A stretch of 64,000 nt of DNA from Anticarsia gemmatalis (GCF_050436995.1 NC_134764.1:3162001-3226000); one strand, 5' to 3'; shown: positions 25,442 through 38,913, numbered from the stretch's first letter. Numbers and translations: made by a program. Notes: generated by a model not told the origin, from the sequence alone.

Positions 25442-26206
25442 CAGTGGCGGATTTGCCCTAAGGCCCAGTAGGCCCAGGCCTAGGGCGGCTAGATATTAAG
25501 GGCGGCACTTCGTGACAAACAATCGGGCAACTTCGATCGCGCACGATGGGTTCGGAGAAACGGAGAAGCCCACCAGATTTAGAAATAATGTATAGAGCAT
25601 TGAGGCAATTCCGACAGGCGGACAACACACAACTCACAATGTATTTTAAAAAAATCATCTCTCAGTAACATGTATGGAGTGTCAACCTTATTGTTTTTTC
25701 AAAGTTATACTACACCTTTATAGCGGTTCATTGGATACAACTACCTTCCAAATAGCCTTATAGTATGCATAGTCTCAATAAAATGACTGTGACATACGGA
25801 CGGACAGACTGACAGACATGACGAATCTATTAAAACTACTAATAATCACTGATTATAACAAGATTAATAACAAATAACTCTAATGCATAGTATATAATAT
25901 CAGCTGTAGCCTGCAGTTCCACCCATTACGAAGTAAACAATTAAGTAATAAATCCTATGACCTTTTCAAATGTTTTATTGATGTATCTAATCATCCCTAA
26001 AACCTCGGAAAATACTTATTATAAACTAGCAACTTATAGTTAACATTAATTAATTTGTTTAAACAATTAAAAAACTGGATATAGTTAGTCAATTCTTTAT
26101 TGTCAATAAAGAACTATGTATCCAGTCTACATGTATGATGGGTTCTGAAAAAGGGGCGGCACGGGGCATGGGGCCTATAGCGGCTAGGACTGCAAATCCG
26201 CCACTG
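25442..26206. mobile_element. non-autonomous hAT-like element, 765 bp
   Basis: It is bounded by perfect 15-bp terminal inverted repeats, CAGTGGCGGATTTGC at 25442 and GCAAATCCGCCACTG ending at 26206. It is flanked by a perfect 8-bp direct repeat, GGGATGGG, at 25434-25441 and 26207-26214. TIRs starting CAGTGGCG and 8-bp duplications are the signature of hAT transposons. The inside has no intact transposase frame. It does hold a LINE-like tail fragment (about 25790-25830, gacatacggacggacagact) and GC-rich subterminal regions (aaggcccagtaggcccagg on the left, ggggcatggggcctatagcg on the right). It sits inside an older SINE fragment. Confidence 0.85.
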
Positions 26207-26379
26207 GGGATGGGTCAGGCTTTTCGCGTGTTATATGGTAAAAATAAAAATTGTTTTTTGTTGATCTCCGAGTCTTCATCTATATCCACACAAAATTTTA
26301 TGAAAACCGATTCAGCGGTACATGAAAGCGTTACAAACAGACAGACTTATGCATGTTAGTATTTAGTATGTATGCGTAA

Positions 26380-28350
26380 TAAATGTCGAAATAACTGAAG
26401 GTGCGTTACGGTCGTTTACATTTAGTATGGTAGTTTGTATGATGGTTTTATCAAGGCGTCGAGAGAAGTTCAAACAGGAGTCGAGATGATTGTACAATTT
26501 AAACAATTACAAGTGTGGAAAATAAATGTCATTGCCGTTCAAACGACATTAATTTCATAATATCTACCTAAACGATAGGAACGTGGTCAAGAATTGGTTT
26601 TTCAGGAAAGTGTTTAAGTGTCAAAAACCCTAAGCAGGTAAAGTGACTTGTCGCAGTAATGCACTTACAGGAAAAACCTACTTAGTTTTCAGTTGGTGCT
26701 TTAACAGACAAGGTAAACAATATTAATCTCTGAAAATCTTATATGCCTGTTCGACTATAAATTAGTTTTAAAAGGAATGCAGAGACCTCTGATTTACTGT
26801 CTCTCATTTCGTAAAGATTTCTCTGTTAACAGTAGTATCGAATTACCACCATTTGCATTGCTATATACATACCTCCTTTATATAATTTCCCAACCGTATA
26901 CATAGTTACCTTTAGAAATACCTCTATAGCTTTTCACAATATTACCTACTAACTCGTCCCTGTCAATTTATTTTCACCTCATTGTTTCCCTCGAATGAAC
27001 TCATTAAGAAGTTTAATGTGCAGATAAAGTTTGTTAGATAAAGGTCTGATATTTTGCACTGTACCTAAAGATATATCGTCCTATTGTACGGTGAAAGGTG
27101 ACTGAGTTATTGACCGGTCATTGGATGAAAGGTCAGTGATTTTCCCAGAACTTTATCAAGCATACTTCGATGTATTGCTGGGTTATTATTTATTTATAGT
27201 TTTTTCTGTCGGTTGCACATGAAAGGTATGTACGCCTACGATTTTCTGCTTATAACGTAGTATGGGCACATTGGCTATTTAATTGCAGGGTAACTAATGA
27301 CAATTATACAGCCTTAGTTTTGGGGAGCCCGTGCTCAGAAAGACATAAAGTATAGAAATTAAAAACGATTTCAACATTAAAGGATTTGAAGGACAAAAGT
27401 ACTGTTTTGCTGTTTTACTGTAAAGTCAATGACTCAGATGAAAACAAAAGCATTCATTGAACAATGTTGTCCATGACTAATTAATTTGCCAAAACCCTTC
27501 CTATACATTACAAAACAAGCAAATATGTCTGTAATGCTGAAGCCAATCCTGAAACCACAACACATCGAATGTCATCATACAAACTTAGAGTCATCGACAA
27601 CCCATTGTCCGACCAAAACACATTTAACAGAGAATGAACCACGAAATTACACACACAAACACCACGAGGCGTACAAAAGAGAGCTCAAGTGACACCGGTC
27701 CTGGTCGTCTCGTTCCATTCGTCGAACCAACGATTTGTCGCCAAAGCTTCGCATTGTAGGAGGCTATTCAAAATTTTACGGCTGTCAACTCTTAACTAAC
27801 ATTGTTATCGGTTCGATGTAATCGATAATCGGTAACAACTCAAGGGCGTGTCATCGGTTTCCCATGATGAATTTCGACATTACGTTTCCGGTTGAACGGA
27901 CTTCCGTTTTTCAATGTAAATAAAAAGGTAAGCCGGTCTCATTGATTACGTAAATATGTGGACCAGATACATACAGACATCGTTACATACATACATACAT
28001 TATAGTTAAATGCGGAACACGTAATTAGTGGTTTCTTCATCAATAGGCTTTGCATCCTCATAGACTAAAAAGAATATTAATGTTTTTTATTACATAATGC
28101 TTGCGAATATTATTTACTCCTTCTGGTTGACCGTCAACAACACCTTATTAGCAATTTCGAAATATATGACATTGGAAACTAATTTTACTCATAGCTTATA
28201 AATTACCAGATTAATATTTCATTTTTGTCATGCAATAATAGTCTTTATGCTATTGCAATACGTGTTGACATATTTTTTACAAACGCGGCAGTCTAGTGTG
28301 ATTACCAAATACTTATTTTAAATAGCACTAAGTAACGGATTATAAGTCTT
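26380..28350. other. non-coding stretch
   Basis: No supported gene. The 68-codon frame at 27486-27692 shows no family resemblance and has a composition expected by chance. A short (ACAT)n microsatellite lies near 27985. Confidence 0.5.
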
Positions 28351-28359
28351 ATTGTGCAG

Positions 28360-28467
28360 GTAATAAGAGCGAAAGGTGATAAGATATCTCGAATGTCAAT
28401 GATTTTAATGATGTCATTATTGACACTGGCCAAAATAGCCGTAGGTATGACCGGTGGCCACAATCTT
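28360..28467 (+). other. candidate internal exon (108 nt, 36 codons)
   Basis: An acceptor-like pyrimidine-containing end, TCTTATTGTGCAG, precedes 28360, and a strong donor, CTT|GTATGTAAG, follows 28467. The 108 nt between are open in one frame with phase 0 at both ends. They would encode VIRAKGDKISRMSMILMM..., a basic start followed by a hydrophobic stretch, then GMTGGHNL. I do not recognise the peptide. It may be an exon of a transcript crossing this region, or a chance pairing of splice-like sites. Confidence 0.22.
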
Positions 28468-28679
28468 GTATGTAAGCTGTTATTTAATATTATTAATCCG
28501 AGAACTCTACTTACTGCTAGGTTACAAGCAAGTGCTAAAAATATATTTTGTCAACTAATCATAGTAGAACAATTTTCTTTTGTCATCAATCATTTTAGAT
28601 ATAATAAAATTAAAGAACGAAACTTCACTTTCATTAGAACAAATAAATCATGAAATAAGTGAAGCATTCTGTCTAATCT

Positions 28680-30150
28680 TGCAGCAACAAGAAAGCTAGC
28701 AAATAACTCTTCGAATATTTTTTTATCGCACTCTTTATTCCGACATGGCCGTCTGGAATTTACGCGCGAAAATTAGCATAGACAATGTAGAGCTGATAGA
28801 GTCTAGAATGAACACACGGCCGAAACGTTTCAAGAATTGTTTTGCAGACTTCATAGAATGGTTAGTAATGATAATTTGATAGCTGGCCCACCCAAATCGT
28901 CGAATTATTAAGCTTAAAGTAAATACCAATTGAATTGATCGGTAATAATAGTTGTCAACGGTATTCAAAAGTGCCTAGTTGCTATTTTACAAATGCCAGA
29001 CTAAGGTCAAACAACTAAAACACTGGCGATCACTTGCAACACGAATATATTAATATTTTACCGAACGAGTTTAAATACCTACGCTTGAATTGATAAAACT
29101 CATTGGATTCCGATCTAGTCAAGAAATTGTGATCAACAGCTGATAGATATCTTAAACTGTTTAAAAGTTCTTAATATTTTCCTTGTTTGTCAGACATTAT
29201 TATCTTACTACTTACTAAAATACGACTTTAAGGCCCGGTTTCCTAACTTGTTATGTAAGTATCAGTTAAGCATTAGATAGCTCACCAAAAGAAACAGTTG
29301 TTTTTTTACATTAATTGTCACTTTATTTAGCAGGTAGATTATCCGATATAATTCATGAAATGTAAAACTGGCTGTTTCATTTTGAAATGACAAATCTTTC
29401 GTCCAATAATGAAATACCCGATTTTCTGCACTCTATTACTGCAATTAAATTTATTATTAGGGGCGCTCGCACGCATCTGCTGTTTGGTTTTTCTTAAAAT
29501 ATTTTTTGATAACAACTGGATTCTCAATAAAAGTTAAAAGTATGTCTATTTTCAATTTATAAACTCAGTTTAGTAATGAAATCTATTTGTTTACAGTAGG
29601 TAGAGTTGTCGTCATTAGAATGTCGTTAAGCCTAGAGTCTAGATTTAAATACACTAGCAATAGATTTAGTGGAATTGTTTCTTGAAACTTGCTAATGTTC
29701 AGGTATTTAGGGACTTTTAATGAAGATAAATGCCAATTATGGATAAATTGCTAAAATATTTGTAAAGAGGCAGAAAATATAAAAAAGTGGCAACGTATAA
29801 TTTATGTAGCCCATGTAACGATGGTATTCGTCCTCTAAACATTTCCCAGGGTAAGTAGTACATACGGGATTAAGTATCATGTGTAAATCCAATTTATACA
29901 AACTATCAGTGCATCAAACATTAAAGTTGTTCAACATTACTGGCGTGATTCAGTGACAAATCCATCCAGAAATCCACATTTTCACATTTATAATGTTAGT
30001 CAAATTACCTTCTTCGTTATAGCTTTGGGCATTACATTTGCTTTACGCAGAGATTTAGCTGGCTCCTTCAGTTATTGTAATTTTAAATTAAATATTTTAC
30101 TCACAGAGAGGTGATAGTCTTCCTATACACCGCGATATTGCTTCTTCGTC
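28680..30150. other. non-coding stretch with a retroelement tail
   Basis: No supported gene. At about 29885-30003 a diverged retroelement tail ends in 'acatttataatgttagtc'. The block 'gcccggtttcctaacttgtt' near 29232 resembles an end of a small inverted-repeat element, but no partner was found. Confidence 0.45.
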
Positions 30151-30152
30151 AA

Positions 30153-30423
30153 TCTATACTAATATTATAAAGCTGAAGAGTTTGTTTGTTTGTTTGATTG
30201 TTTGTTTGTTTGAACGCGCTAATCTCAGGAACTACTGGTCCGATTTGAAAAATTCTTTCAGTGTTAGATAGACCATTTATCGAGGAAGGCTTTAGGCTAT
30301 ATTATTAAAACATCACGCTACGGCCATTAGGAGCGGAGTAGCAACGAAAAATTTTACAAAAACGGGGATTTTTTTTTTCATTCTTTCTTATGTGACGCAA
30401 GCGAAGTTGCGCGGGTCAGCTAG
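30153..30423 (+). mobile_element. intact non-autonomous Helitron, 271 bp
   Basis: The 5' end is A|TCTATACTAATATTATAAAG and the 3' end is CAGCTAG|T, so the element sits exactly between A and T as Helitrons do. Just upstream of the 3' end, CGCAA-GCGAAG-TTGCG forms a 5-bp stem with a 6-nt loop, followed by 'cgggtcagctag'. This is the subterminal hairpin expected in Helitrons. A GTTT microsatellite (about 30182-30211) lies near the 5' end. No coding capacity. A truncated relative lies on the minus strand at 16185-16294. Confidence 0.8.
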
Positions 30424-32839
30424 TAAATAATAATAAACTGAGTATTGGATGATCAAACATAGTATGGTGTATTTTAAGCCATGACATAATGTTATGTTTC
30501 CATCTTCAGTTGTACGCAGTAGATCGTGTGATTTATACTGCGACTCCCATATAAGTGACGGTGATGATGCTTATTTTATCAACATTTATTCATTTTTGTT
30601 TTGAAAAAATATTTGTGGATTTCAATAATCAAAATAGGAGCTGGTGTGTATATAACTCAATTTTACTTACTAATTAACCCTTTATAGCGAAAGTGCTTTT
30701 TTGTAGAGATAGATTTTTGTATTTTAGTTTTGTGGCAACTATGTAGGTAAGTGGTCGTTAGAGGGAAAGTATGTTTTCGAAAACTGAAACTGCCTCTTGT
30801 ATACGAATCAGTCAGTAGCAGTAGGCTCAAAACACGTTAATTTTGTCAGTTTTGCCGTTGTCAATTTATTGTCAGTAGTAACTTTTTCGCGTTTGTTTTT
30901 ATCGGGTAGGAAACATACAAAACAAAGATAAGCTATGTGCATTCATTTCTACACGCACACAACTTACTGCATAAAACAATCGCGACATCCAGCCGTCATG
31001 TCAATGTCCAGCAACAATAACAACTATAACAAGCCTACAACCATTATTTTCTTATTTGTACTATACGCACATTAACGGTGCACTAATGTTTTAATGGAGA
31101 AAATCTAGTTTTTCGCTCCAAATTTCACGGCAACGATCATATTGTGCCGCCGGCGCCATCTTGGCGACATATGGTCTATGGTCGACCTTCTTACCCATTG
31201 CGGGGTAAAGTTTTTATATTAATCATAAATAGCAGTAGCCATAACTGTTATAGATTTTAGATTACACAACTTAACCGGGATATCTAGAGTGGCTGATATT
31301 GATTTTATATTTATTAAAAAGTTTGCTTTCAGCCTTTTAAGTACGAACACGATATGCAATCGATAAGTGTATTGTACTCTGAATAAAAATGTTTAGGATA
31401 ATACAATGCACCCTTGGCCGAAAAAACACGAAAATAAATCAAATTGAGGAAAAAGGTTGTCAATGTTATCGGTAGACATTGAAAGTACGTGATGTGTCAG
31501 TTTTACATTGAGGAAAGCCGAACTCTTTTATGCATGCAAGGATTTATTTTATTGTGTTTAAATTGAATTCAAAGTTCGATCGAAGTCCATGGATTTTTTG
31601 TTAATATATTTCTGATACTAATACATTACGTCATGTTTTCTTTATAAAAATTAAATGCTACTTTATGTTAATCATTAGATATATACGAATGTGAATTAAG
31701 TATCCGTTTTACATGCTAAAGTTCAACCGTTTTAATAAATAGGTATCTAATTTAGAAAATATAAATAGTCGTCTTACTGCGGAGAAAATACATGAAAACT
31801 AAAATGTGTCTAAATCAACCTTTTTTTACTACTTTGTTTTTTAAGCTAAATAACTAGCGTGGCTAACTCTAATAAATAATGAAAAGCAAGCATTACCACA
31901 CGAACTGCACTGAGTCGGTACAAAATCTAAAAATATAATTTAAACTAAACATTTCTCGGAGTTGAGGCTCCACCGCAAAATACCTGTGCCTCCACAGAAT
32001 ATAAACATAGGTTAGGCTGTATGATTACCGCCTTTGCCGCTACACTCGAGACGAAAGTGAAATGAGCCATAGCCTTGTTTTTAAACTTTTTTTTATAGCG
32101 AAGCTTTGCAAACGTGCTTGACACACTTAAACAACTTACACTTGTTTGTGGTCGCTTTTATAATTCTAAATGTGTTTCAATTGACGCGTTTTGAGCATAT
32201 GTAATTGAATTTTGATGAAGTGGCTCTTTTTGTGAATATAAAGGATTATTTTTTGGGGCAATTGCCAATATGACCTCTTTGTGAAACCAAAAAAGATTAG
32301 TCTACGATTACTGAATGGAACAAAGCTTTGTACCAAACTTAAAAAATGTTTATTTTTAATATTTAGTTAGCTACCGAGTACAGAGTATACACCTTTACTT
32401 TAAGTCAAAAAGTATAATTAAATATTCCGTATATAGCAAATTAATACTCAACACAATAAACAAAGTTAATATCTTTAGGCGAAATTATCGCTACAATCAG
32501 CGATTTAAACAAGCGAAGTCAATGACCTCTTAAGCAACAACTGTTTCATATAACTGCTTCACAAACACAATTGTATTGCACACGTTGATTTTATTAATAT
32601 TATATACTTTTAGCAATACGCGATCAATGTTTACATTTATATAAAATTGCTATTTAGCAAAAATCACCTTCGAAATGGAGATAAAATTAGCCTTACGTAG
32701 TATTTTTACCCGCCTTATAAAGGAGGTTAACATCCAAGTCTTTGTCGTCTTTTTAGTAAATACTAGACCCGATATACAGATTTGAGAACTTTTAATGGTT
32801 ATAAGTCCAAACTATAAGTACTTAGACCAAAGAGTTTTT

Positions 32840-33095
32840 TTAGCGTGAAGCCTTAATTCCACCATGTTGGAAAAATGTCAATAGAGAATTTTACATGAAA
32901 GACTGTTTCAAGAGCTGTCTGCCATGCAAAGTTTTCTTGTGCCTTCCTTTGCTGTTACACCAAGTGATCATTAAACCAATACAATACACACATAAGTTCT
33001 AAAAGTCATTGGTGTATTGCCTCGAGTTTGAACCAACGACCCTTTGCGTGGGAGGTGAATGGTTACAAATACCACTCGCTCCACTCGGCTATCAC
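32840..33095 (-). mobile_element. tRNA-derived SINE, near full length
   Basis: Read on the minus strand from 33095, an A box TAGCCGAGTGGAGCG is followed about 55 nt later by a B box GGTTCAAACTCG, together a complete Pol III internal promoter. The body then reads 'ccaatgactttt', 'cttatgtgtgtattg', 'atcacttggtgtaacagcaa' and 'aggaaggcacaagaaaactt', and the element ends with the 'catggtggaattaaggc' 3' part. This is the head of the family whose 3' halves occur at 5.1, 9.4, 12.4, 16.9, 19.0 and 25.4 kb, all in the same orientation. Confidence 0.65.
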
Positions 33096-33169
33096 TTTCC
33101 TTACTAATTAAACTATGGATCCAAATCATTGTAACGATTTTTATAAGTTTGACGTGTTTGATACAAAAC

Positions 33170-33400
33170 TACCCTAGTGTGAGTCGGACTCGGGCACGAT
33201 GGGTTCCGTACCAAAAAAATACGAAAAGAAACACATTTAATAATTAATTTTAACATTAATATTTAATTTTTAGTTTTTGTCGTTATAGCGGCAAGGGAAA
33301 TACATAATTCATATATTATGAGGTAAAACCAGGTGACGGACGGACAGACGGGCAGACAGACAGCGGAGGCTTAGTAATAGGACAACGTTATATCATTTTA
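33170..33400 (+). repeat. LINE (CR1-like) 3' tail
   Basis: The blocks 'tagtgtgagtcggactcggg', 'cacgatgggttccgtacc', 'cggcaagggaaatacataat', 'gacggacggacagacgggca' and 'gcggaggcttagtaatagg' are the familiar 3' tail of a lepidopteran CR1-type LINE. No reverse transcriptase frame is present. Confidence 0.6.
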
Positions 33401-33644
33401 CAGGCCAACATTGGCGACATTTGTCCTTTTGTTAATTTCATCGGCTTTTTTTATTGTGCTTGTTTATTGTTATGAAACTTTTCCAAAAGTGTCCCGTACT
33501 AAGAAATATATAAGGAAATGAACTTATCGTTAGGGATTGTAAATGCTTATTGAATATGACCTTATCGCTCGTGACCGGTTCCTATAATAATAGTTCTAAT
33601 ATATGTACATATTATATACATTGTACGTTCACGCTTTTATTTTA

Positions 33645-33765
33645 TCTAGATACTAATATTGCAATGCGAAAGTAAATCTGTCTGTCTGTTACGCTTTCTC
33701 GGTTAAACTGCTGAAACGACTGCTGTGCAATTTGACAGGAGCCGTGATAGATAAGTCTTAAATTA
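33645..33765 (+). repeat. Helitron 5' fragment
   Basis: The blocks 'ctagatactaatattgcaat', 'gcgaaagtaaatctgtctgt' and 'gttaaactgctgaaacgac' match the start of a common lepidopteran Helitron family. The rest decays into unrecognisable sequence by about 33765. Confidence 0.45.
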
Positions 33766-33999
33766 CTTCTCTTTATAGCACTATATCAGGAAATAAGTCA
33801 TCAGTTTAGAAGGTTATAACATAATAGGTAATTGATACTCCTAAATCTATATCCTTATTATAACGATTAAAATATTCTTCTTACTTAAATTGTCTAATTA
33901 AATCTAATTGGACTAAATGTCCCTTCGATGAGAGGAATCTCTATAATTGGTCCTGTGGTTTCAGGTTTTACCAACACAAACGACGTAATTTCTAACATA

Positions 34000-36900
34000 A
34001 ATCTTTCTGAGAGAAACACCAGTATTTCCTAATAGTTAAGTACTAATAAACATATTAGTTTAACAAGCTATTCGCAACTCTGCCTCATCCAAACTCGGTT
34101 AACGGCGCCGATTGCGACATCGATCGACAAATATTTCACTCAAACGCGAAATCTCGCGTTAGTGATCGACATTGCAAAACTATTTACTTATTCAGACGAC
34201 GAACCGTTTGTGCAACGAAGCTTTCTAACAACCGAATTATTTAAACATTACAATTAATAAAGATTAAATTCTGTTTTAATTTATTGGTAATTTGCTTTTG
34301 ATAGTAAATAGGCAACGTTATTTTAAATTATTGGGTTGATTGGTTGTATTAACGACGTTTGACTATTGAATATCAATTGCATTTATTATAGTGCAGTTCT
34401 GCAATTAACTTTTCCGTCCATTTTTTCTGTATGTGAACAGTACAGTACAGCATGCAAATAAAATGCAATTTTAATCATGTAAATAAAAATCATCTGCAAT
34501 AGATGGACACTGGCCAAAGATAATGATACAAAATTACTACTATGTCAAACAGGACAAAGCACTGAACACAGCACCTCTGGTTTAATATCGGTAATTTTTC
34601 AATGGTTTTTGACCGTACAGAAAGGGGCCCAGTCTTAGACCTTAACTAGGGTCAATCTTAATCTTAATCCATGGTCAAAGACACTTCCCTTAGCAAAAGA
34701 CACAGTAGAAGAAAGTAATATAAACTAAAAACCGTTTTGCAAGGCAATCAACGGTAATTATGACTTACGTAACTCGTGTTTACATTAAAAATTAATTTAA
34801 TTTGTAAAACTGCACTCCAAACCCATTAAAATTCTCTCGATATCATTGCGTATCGAGTTTTAATTAAAATCTTACATAATTTTATGTATTTTTAATGCTC
34901 ACTCGCCAAATTGCTAACATTAGGTCGCTGGTTGCAGCCGCAGTCAAAAATGACCATTCGAAATAGCAACGGTCATAATATCTTCAGGCAAGGTCTTTGC
35001 CTTCTACTGATCAACATTATGATAGGTTATTCACATGTTTAAGTCCACGCAAAAATCAAAAGTCACCGTACTTTAATTTCGCTAAAAGATAACGCAAATG
35101 TGATTTTTCCTTCCCGAATTTTTCATTATTATTAGGTACCTATGTTTTTTACAATAAGTCATTGAAAACAGAATTTTGTTGTGATAATGCTGCTACAAAG
35201 AATGGTTTATAAACATAGAGATCGTACCTTGGACCTAATTGATGGCCAGATTATCCCAGCAGGATCAACTTTGCCTGTACCTTGAGGTATAACAAGTGTT
35301 AAGATATAAACTTTCGCTATATTCCCTCCCAAAACAAAGGGTTGTATATTTTACCTAAAAATCGTATATTTTCTAAGCAACATTCAGTCATGAGTGTCTA
35401 ACATGCCACAAATAACTTGTCTACTCGTAAAGCTACCGTAATACGTTTATTTATCCTTTTCTCAATCGTTTCAAAGACTTTGGATAACACTTCTAAAACA
35501 GTATGTATTTTAAAATGGTTTCCATCACGGCAGGCCCCTATTATTGACATCACTCGACATGAAAAACATTTCACCAAATTTTCATTAAAACTTTGGCACT
35601 TCACACTGGTTAAATAGCCATATAAAAGGGGAAGAAATGAGGTAGTTTGTGTTAAAGTATAGCTATAATGGCAGTCGATTATTGACAGTTGTAGTTTTAA
35701 TTCAAAAAGTCGTGTTTCTCATTTCGTGATACCAAGTTTGTCACATATTACAGCGATTCAATGACCGAAACAGATTTACAAACTTTCTTTTTTTAACAAA
35801 CTACTAGATTATTATCGGTTTGGTGCAATAACAATAGCGCGAAACAATATCCTTGTTAATCGCAGTTTATAGATCGCTTTGTTAAATGCCCCTTACGGTT
35901 CGCGTGAAGCGCCTCTATCGTTACCAACGCAGTGTTCTACGGCTATTACTTTTTATTACTCCATTTGTGATGCAACTTTCGCCTTGAACTTTGCCGCTGT
36001 TTGCACATCAAATAGCCAAACAATGAACTGCATGATAGTTCAAAGAGTAGGCATACAAACATCAAAATCAGATACACTAGCGAACTAGCCGTAGAGAATG
36101 TTTCTAGTTAGTCATGTGAAGGTAGTTAAGAAAAGCGTTGAGCTTCGAAATTGGATAGTCGTTAGATTTTTACGTTTTAATCAATTTGCTACTGGCCAAT
36201 CTTCCAAGTAAATATCCAACCTTCTTATTTTTTTTTTTATCTAGGTATCAATTTATTTACAGAAGAATATTTACTTTGTTTTTAATTTAATGACATTTAA
36301 ATAAAAAAAATATATAAATATAATTAAAATAAGGCATCATAAAATCTCTACATCGCCGTCCTCGGGTAACGTGCCCAGAAAGATGGCAGCATTGCCAAGT
36401 TGAATCTTACTTGCTTATCCTTAAAAAAATGTGTATTTATAAATTTATTCGAAAAATAAAACAACGTAACTTTTAAATTGCCTGCAAAGACTCCCGTCGT
36501 GATGACAAAATTATCACTTAAAACGTCTGTTATCTAGATAGCGTGATAATGTGTCGACTCAATTACAATGTAAAGAATATAAAAACAAGTATTACTGATT
36601 TTAAACGAATTAAAAGAGGATTCACGCTCGAGTCGGATGCGGTAAATGTCAAGGTGAGCCACAAGATGGCGCTATTAAAACAAATATGGCCGACGAATGC
36701 GGAGACGTGAAACGTATTTAATTTCTTTAATTTATTCTCTTAATTTAAGTTGTTCCCGACGGAAATGTACTTATTGTTTCTTTTTACGCCAACCAACAGG
36801 TACCCCGCTGTTTCTTAGTCTGTGTAGTGCACAAAGTGGCTCACTGGTAGAGACCGTATGTCACATTTTTTAAATGTCCGTTAATTTTAAATCAAATTGA

Positions 36901-38860
36901 TTGGTAACTTTTCCATTGTTATTCTTTTATTATGAAAAAATACTCCCTAAATCCCGAAATGATCATTTTGACGAAATAAGTTAGTAAAAAACACAAATGA
37001 TAATAAAATTTGTCATTTCAGAACATATTGTATAGATTAGAATTTAATACTAAGCGTAATTATTTACTGGAGAAGTCTCTGGGCATATTTAGGTCTCCCT
37101 ATAATAGTGTAAGTTGGTTAATTATAGACTATATTTAGCTGTATGTGTAAAGTTTGTTGAAACGGTAGAGATTTAGCAGATATATTTAATTGCTACCGGT
37201 TTTCGAAAACATATGTTCCGCTACAAGTAACGATAAATACATGTTTTTAGATGATTTACATGTTTTAATGTAATGTGTTCTTTTTGCTAAAATATTTTGG
37301 TGAACAGAATATGCCCTGAATCCAAAAAAAAAGGCGAACTGTCGTAGTCCATATTCATACAATACTGTTGGCAATCAAGGCTACAACGGTTAAAAATACT
37401 ATTATAAATATATTCCCTTAAATTGCGCTTAAAGATTTCTCATTTTCAAGTCAACACTTGGACAACAAAACATTCTATGACGCAATTCAATTTCAAAACA
37501 CGATCATTTACAATATACATTTAAGTCAAACTTAGTAATGAAAACAGGTGGTAATTTCCGATACGCGTTTATTTGCCATGTAAACCAAACATTAAGGTTA
37601 AGGCTTCACAGCGAATGTCCTTGCCTCCTAATATATTTGAGAATCATTTGAATATACCAACTTTACATATAATAATCGACTAGTATGGACTATGGACGAC
37701 AACTCGACTATTTTTGGAAAGTAGCCTATCACAAAAATATTTTAATAAGGAAATTTACCATAGCTAGTATCTAACACTTATTTTTATGCGTAATTTGCTG
37801 CAGATGGCTTTGGATCTATTTGTGGATGCTTAAAATTGTGTCTGTGTATTTTTTATGTATTGCGAAAAGTATTTTATCTATAGCTAACGCTGAATAAATA
37901 ATCAGTTTGTATTATTAAAGAGATTCGTAAGCTTTGTCTAGCTAGGAAGAGAATTAACCGAATCCTTCAGTAACCGTCTAAAATAAACAAACAAGATATT
38001 TCGAGATAGTGTTGTAAACATTGAGTAAAACACATAATCGAATGTCAATCAATCGCACTCGTCACTCGACTAATTACGTCTCTACCCCGGATGTCTTGTT
38101 TACCTCATTCGATCGTTCGAATTTAAATTTAAAAACAGTATCACACAGACACGCAACACACCATTTATTGATTTAAATAATATCGTTTTAAAACTGGAAA
38201 TTCGAGGTTTATGTGGTTTGTTGTCTATTATCATATTCCGGAGGCCGTGTGGTGACAGCCACGTGCTAACTAACATAGAAACTCAACACCCGCGCTCGAC
38301 ATTAGTTACACATTGGCTATAACAAACGAATACTACGTTTTAATAAAAAAGACTGAATGTTGTCTAAGCTGCTGTATATAAATTAATAATCGATAATACT
38401 TTGGACACTATACTTATTAAATAAGCTATTCGAGCTTTTTTGTTTATAGGTACTATTAAGTAAAATATATAAAGTACAATGAAGAAAAAAATTGTCTATG
38501 ACCATTTATAAAGAAAGTTGTCAAAAATATAAAAAGAGGTCGTCGAAATTAGTTTTTATTAGTCATTACTTAAATATGGCGATATAGTCCGTTTAGCATG
38601 GCAGTGCTTAGAGATGAAAGCGGACATTGATTTGAACTTACTTTCTTTCACCTTGTGAACTGAGTAGAACTTAGCGGTACCTTAGAATATAATTTATGAT
38701 CATAAATATTTTAGACTTTTTTGCAATCTCTCCCTGTATTACGAATTTGCAATCTACCAAAATGTATACTCAGGTAGATAGACTTAATAAAGTATAATTA
38801 AATAAAATTATAAGATTTATTAAAATTTGCGTATCTTTATAATCATTCCACCTTTTCCCC
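34000..38860. other. non-coding stretch, nothing recognised
   Basis: AT-rich with several CpG-containing patches (about 34085-34160, 36630-36710 and 38050-38120), but no ORF with coding character and no clear repeat. The frames at 35398-35617 on both strands are mirror images of each other and of no recognised family. Confidence 0.5.
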
Positions 38861-38863
38861 TTC

Positions 38864-38913
38864 TAGATAGGTGACGGTTAGCGATTATTGCACTTTGGCC
38901 GTCACCTTATCTA
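38864..38913. repeat. small inverted repeat
   Basis: The arms TAGATAGGTGACGG and CCGTCACCTTATCTA pair with one unpaired base around a 21-nt centre. This is a short hairpin, perhaps a MITE remnant. Confidence 0.55.

Noticed and set aside
27486..27692. 68-codon plus-strand ORF
   Set aside because: Low-complexity His/Thr/Lys composition, no start context or splice support, no recognised domain.
28354..28653. 99-codon plus-strand ORF as a complete gene
   Set aside because: Only its first third is bounded by splice-like sites. The rest is AT-rich and resembles translated intron. Kept only as a candidate exon.
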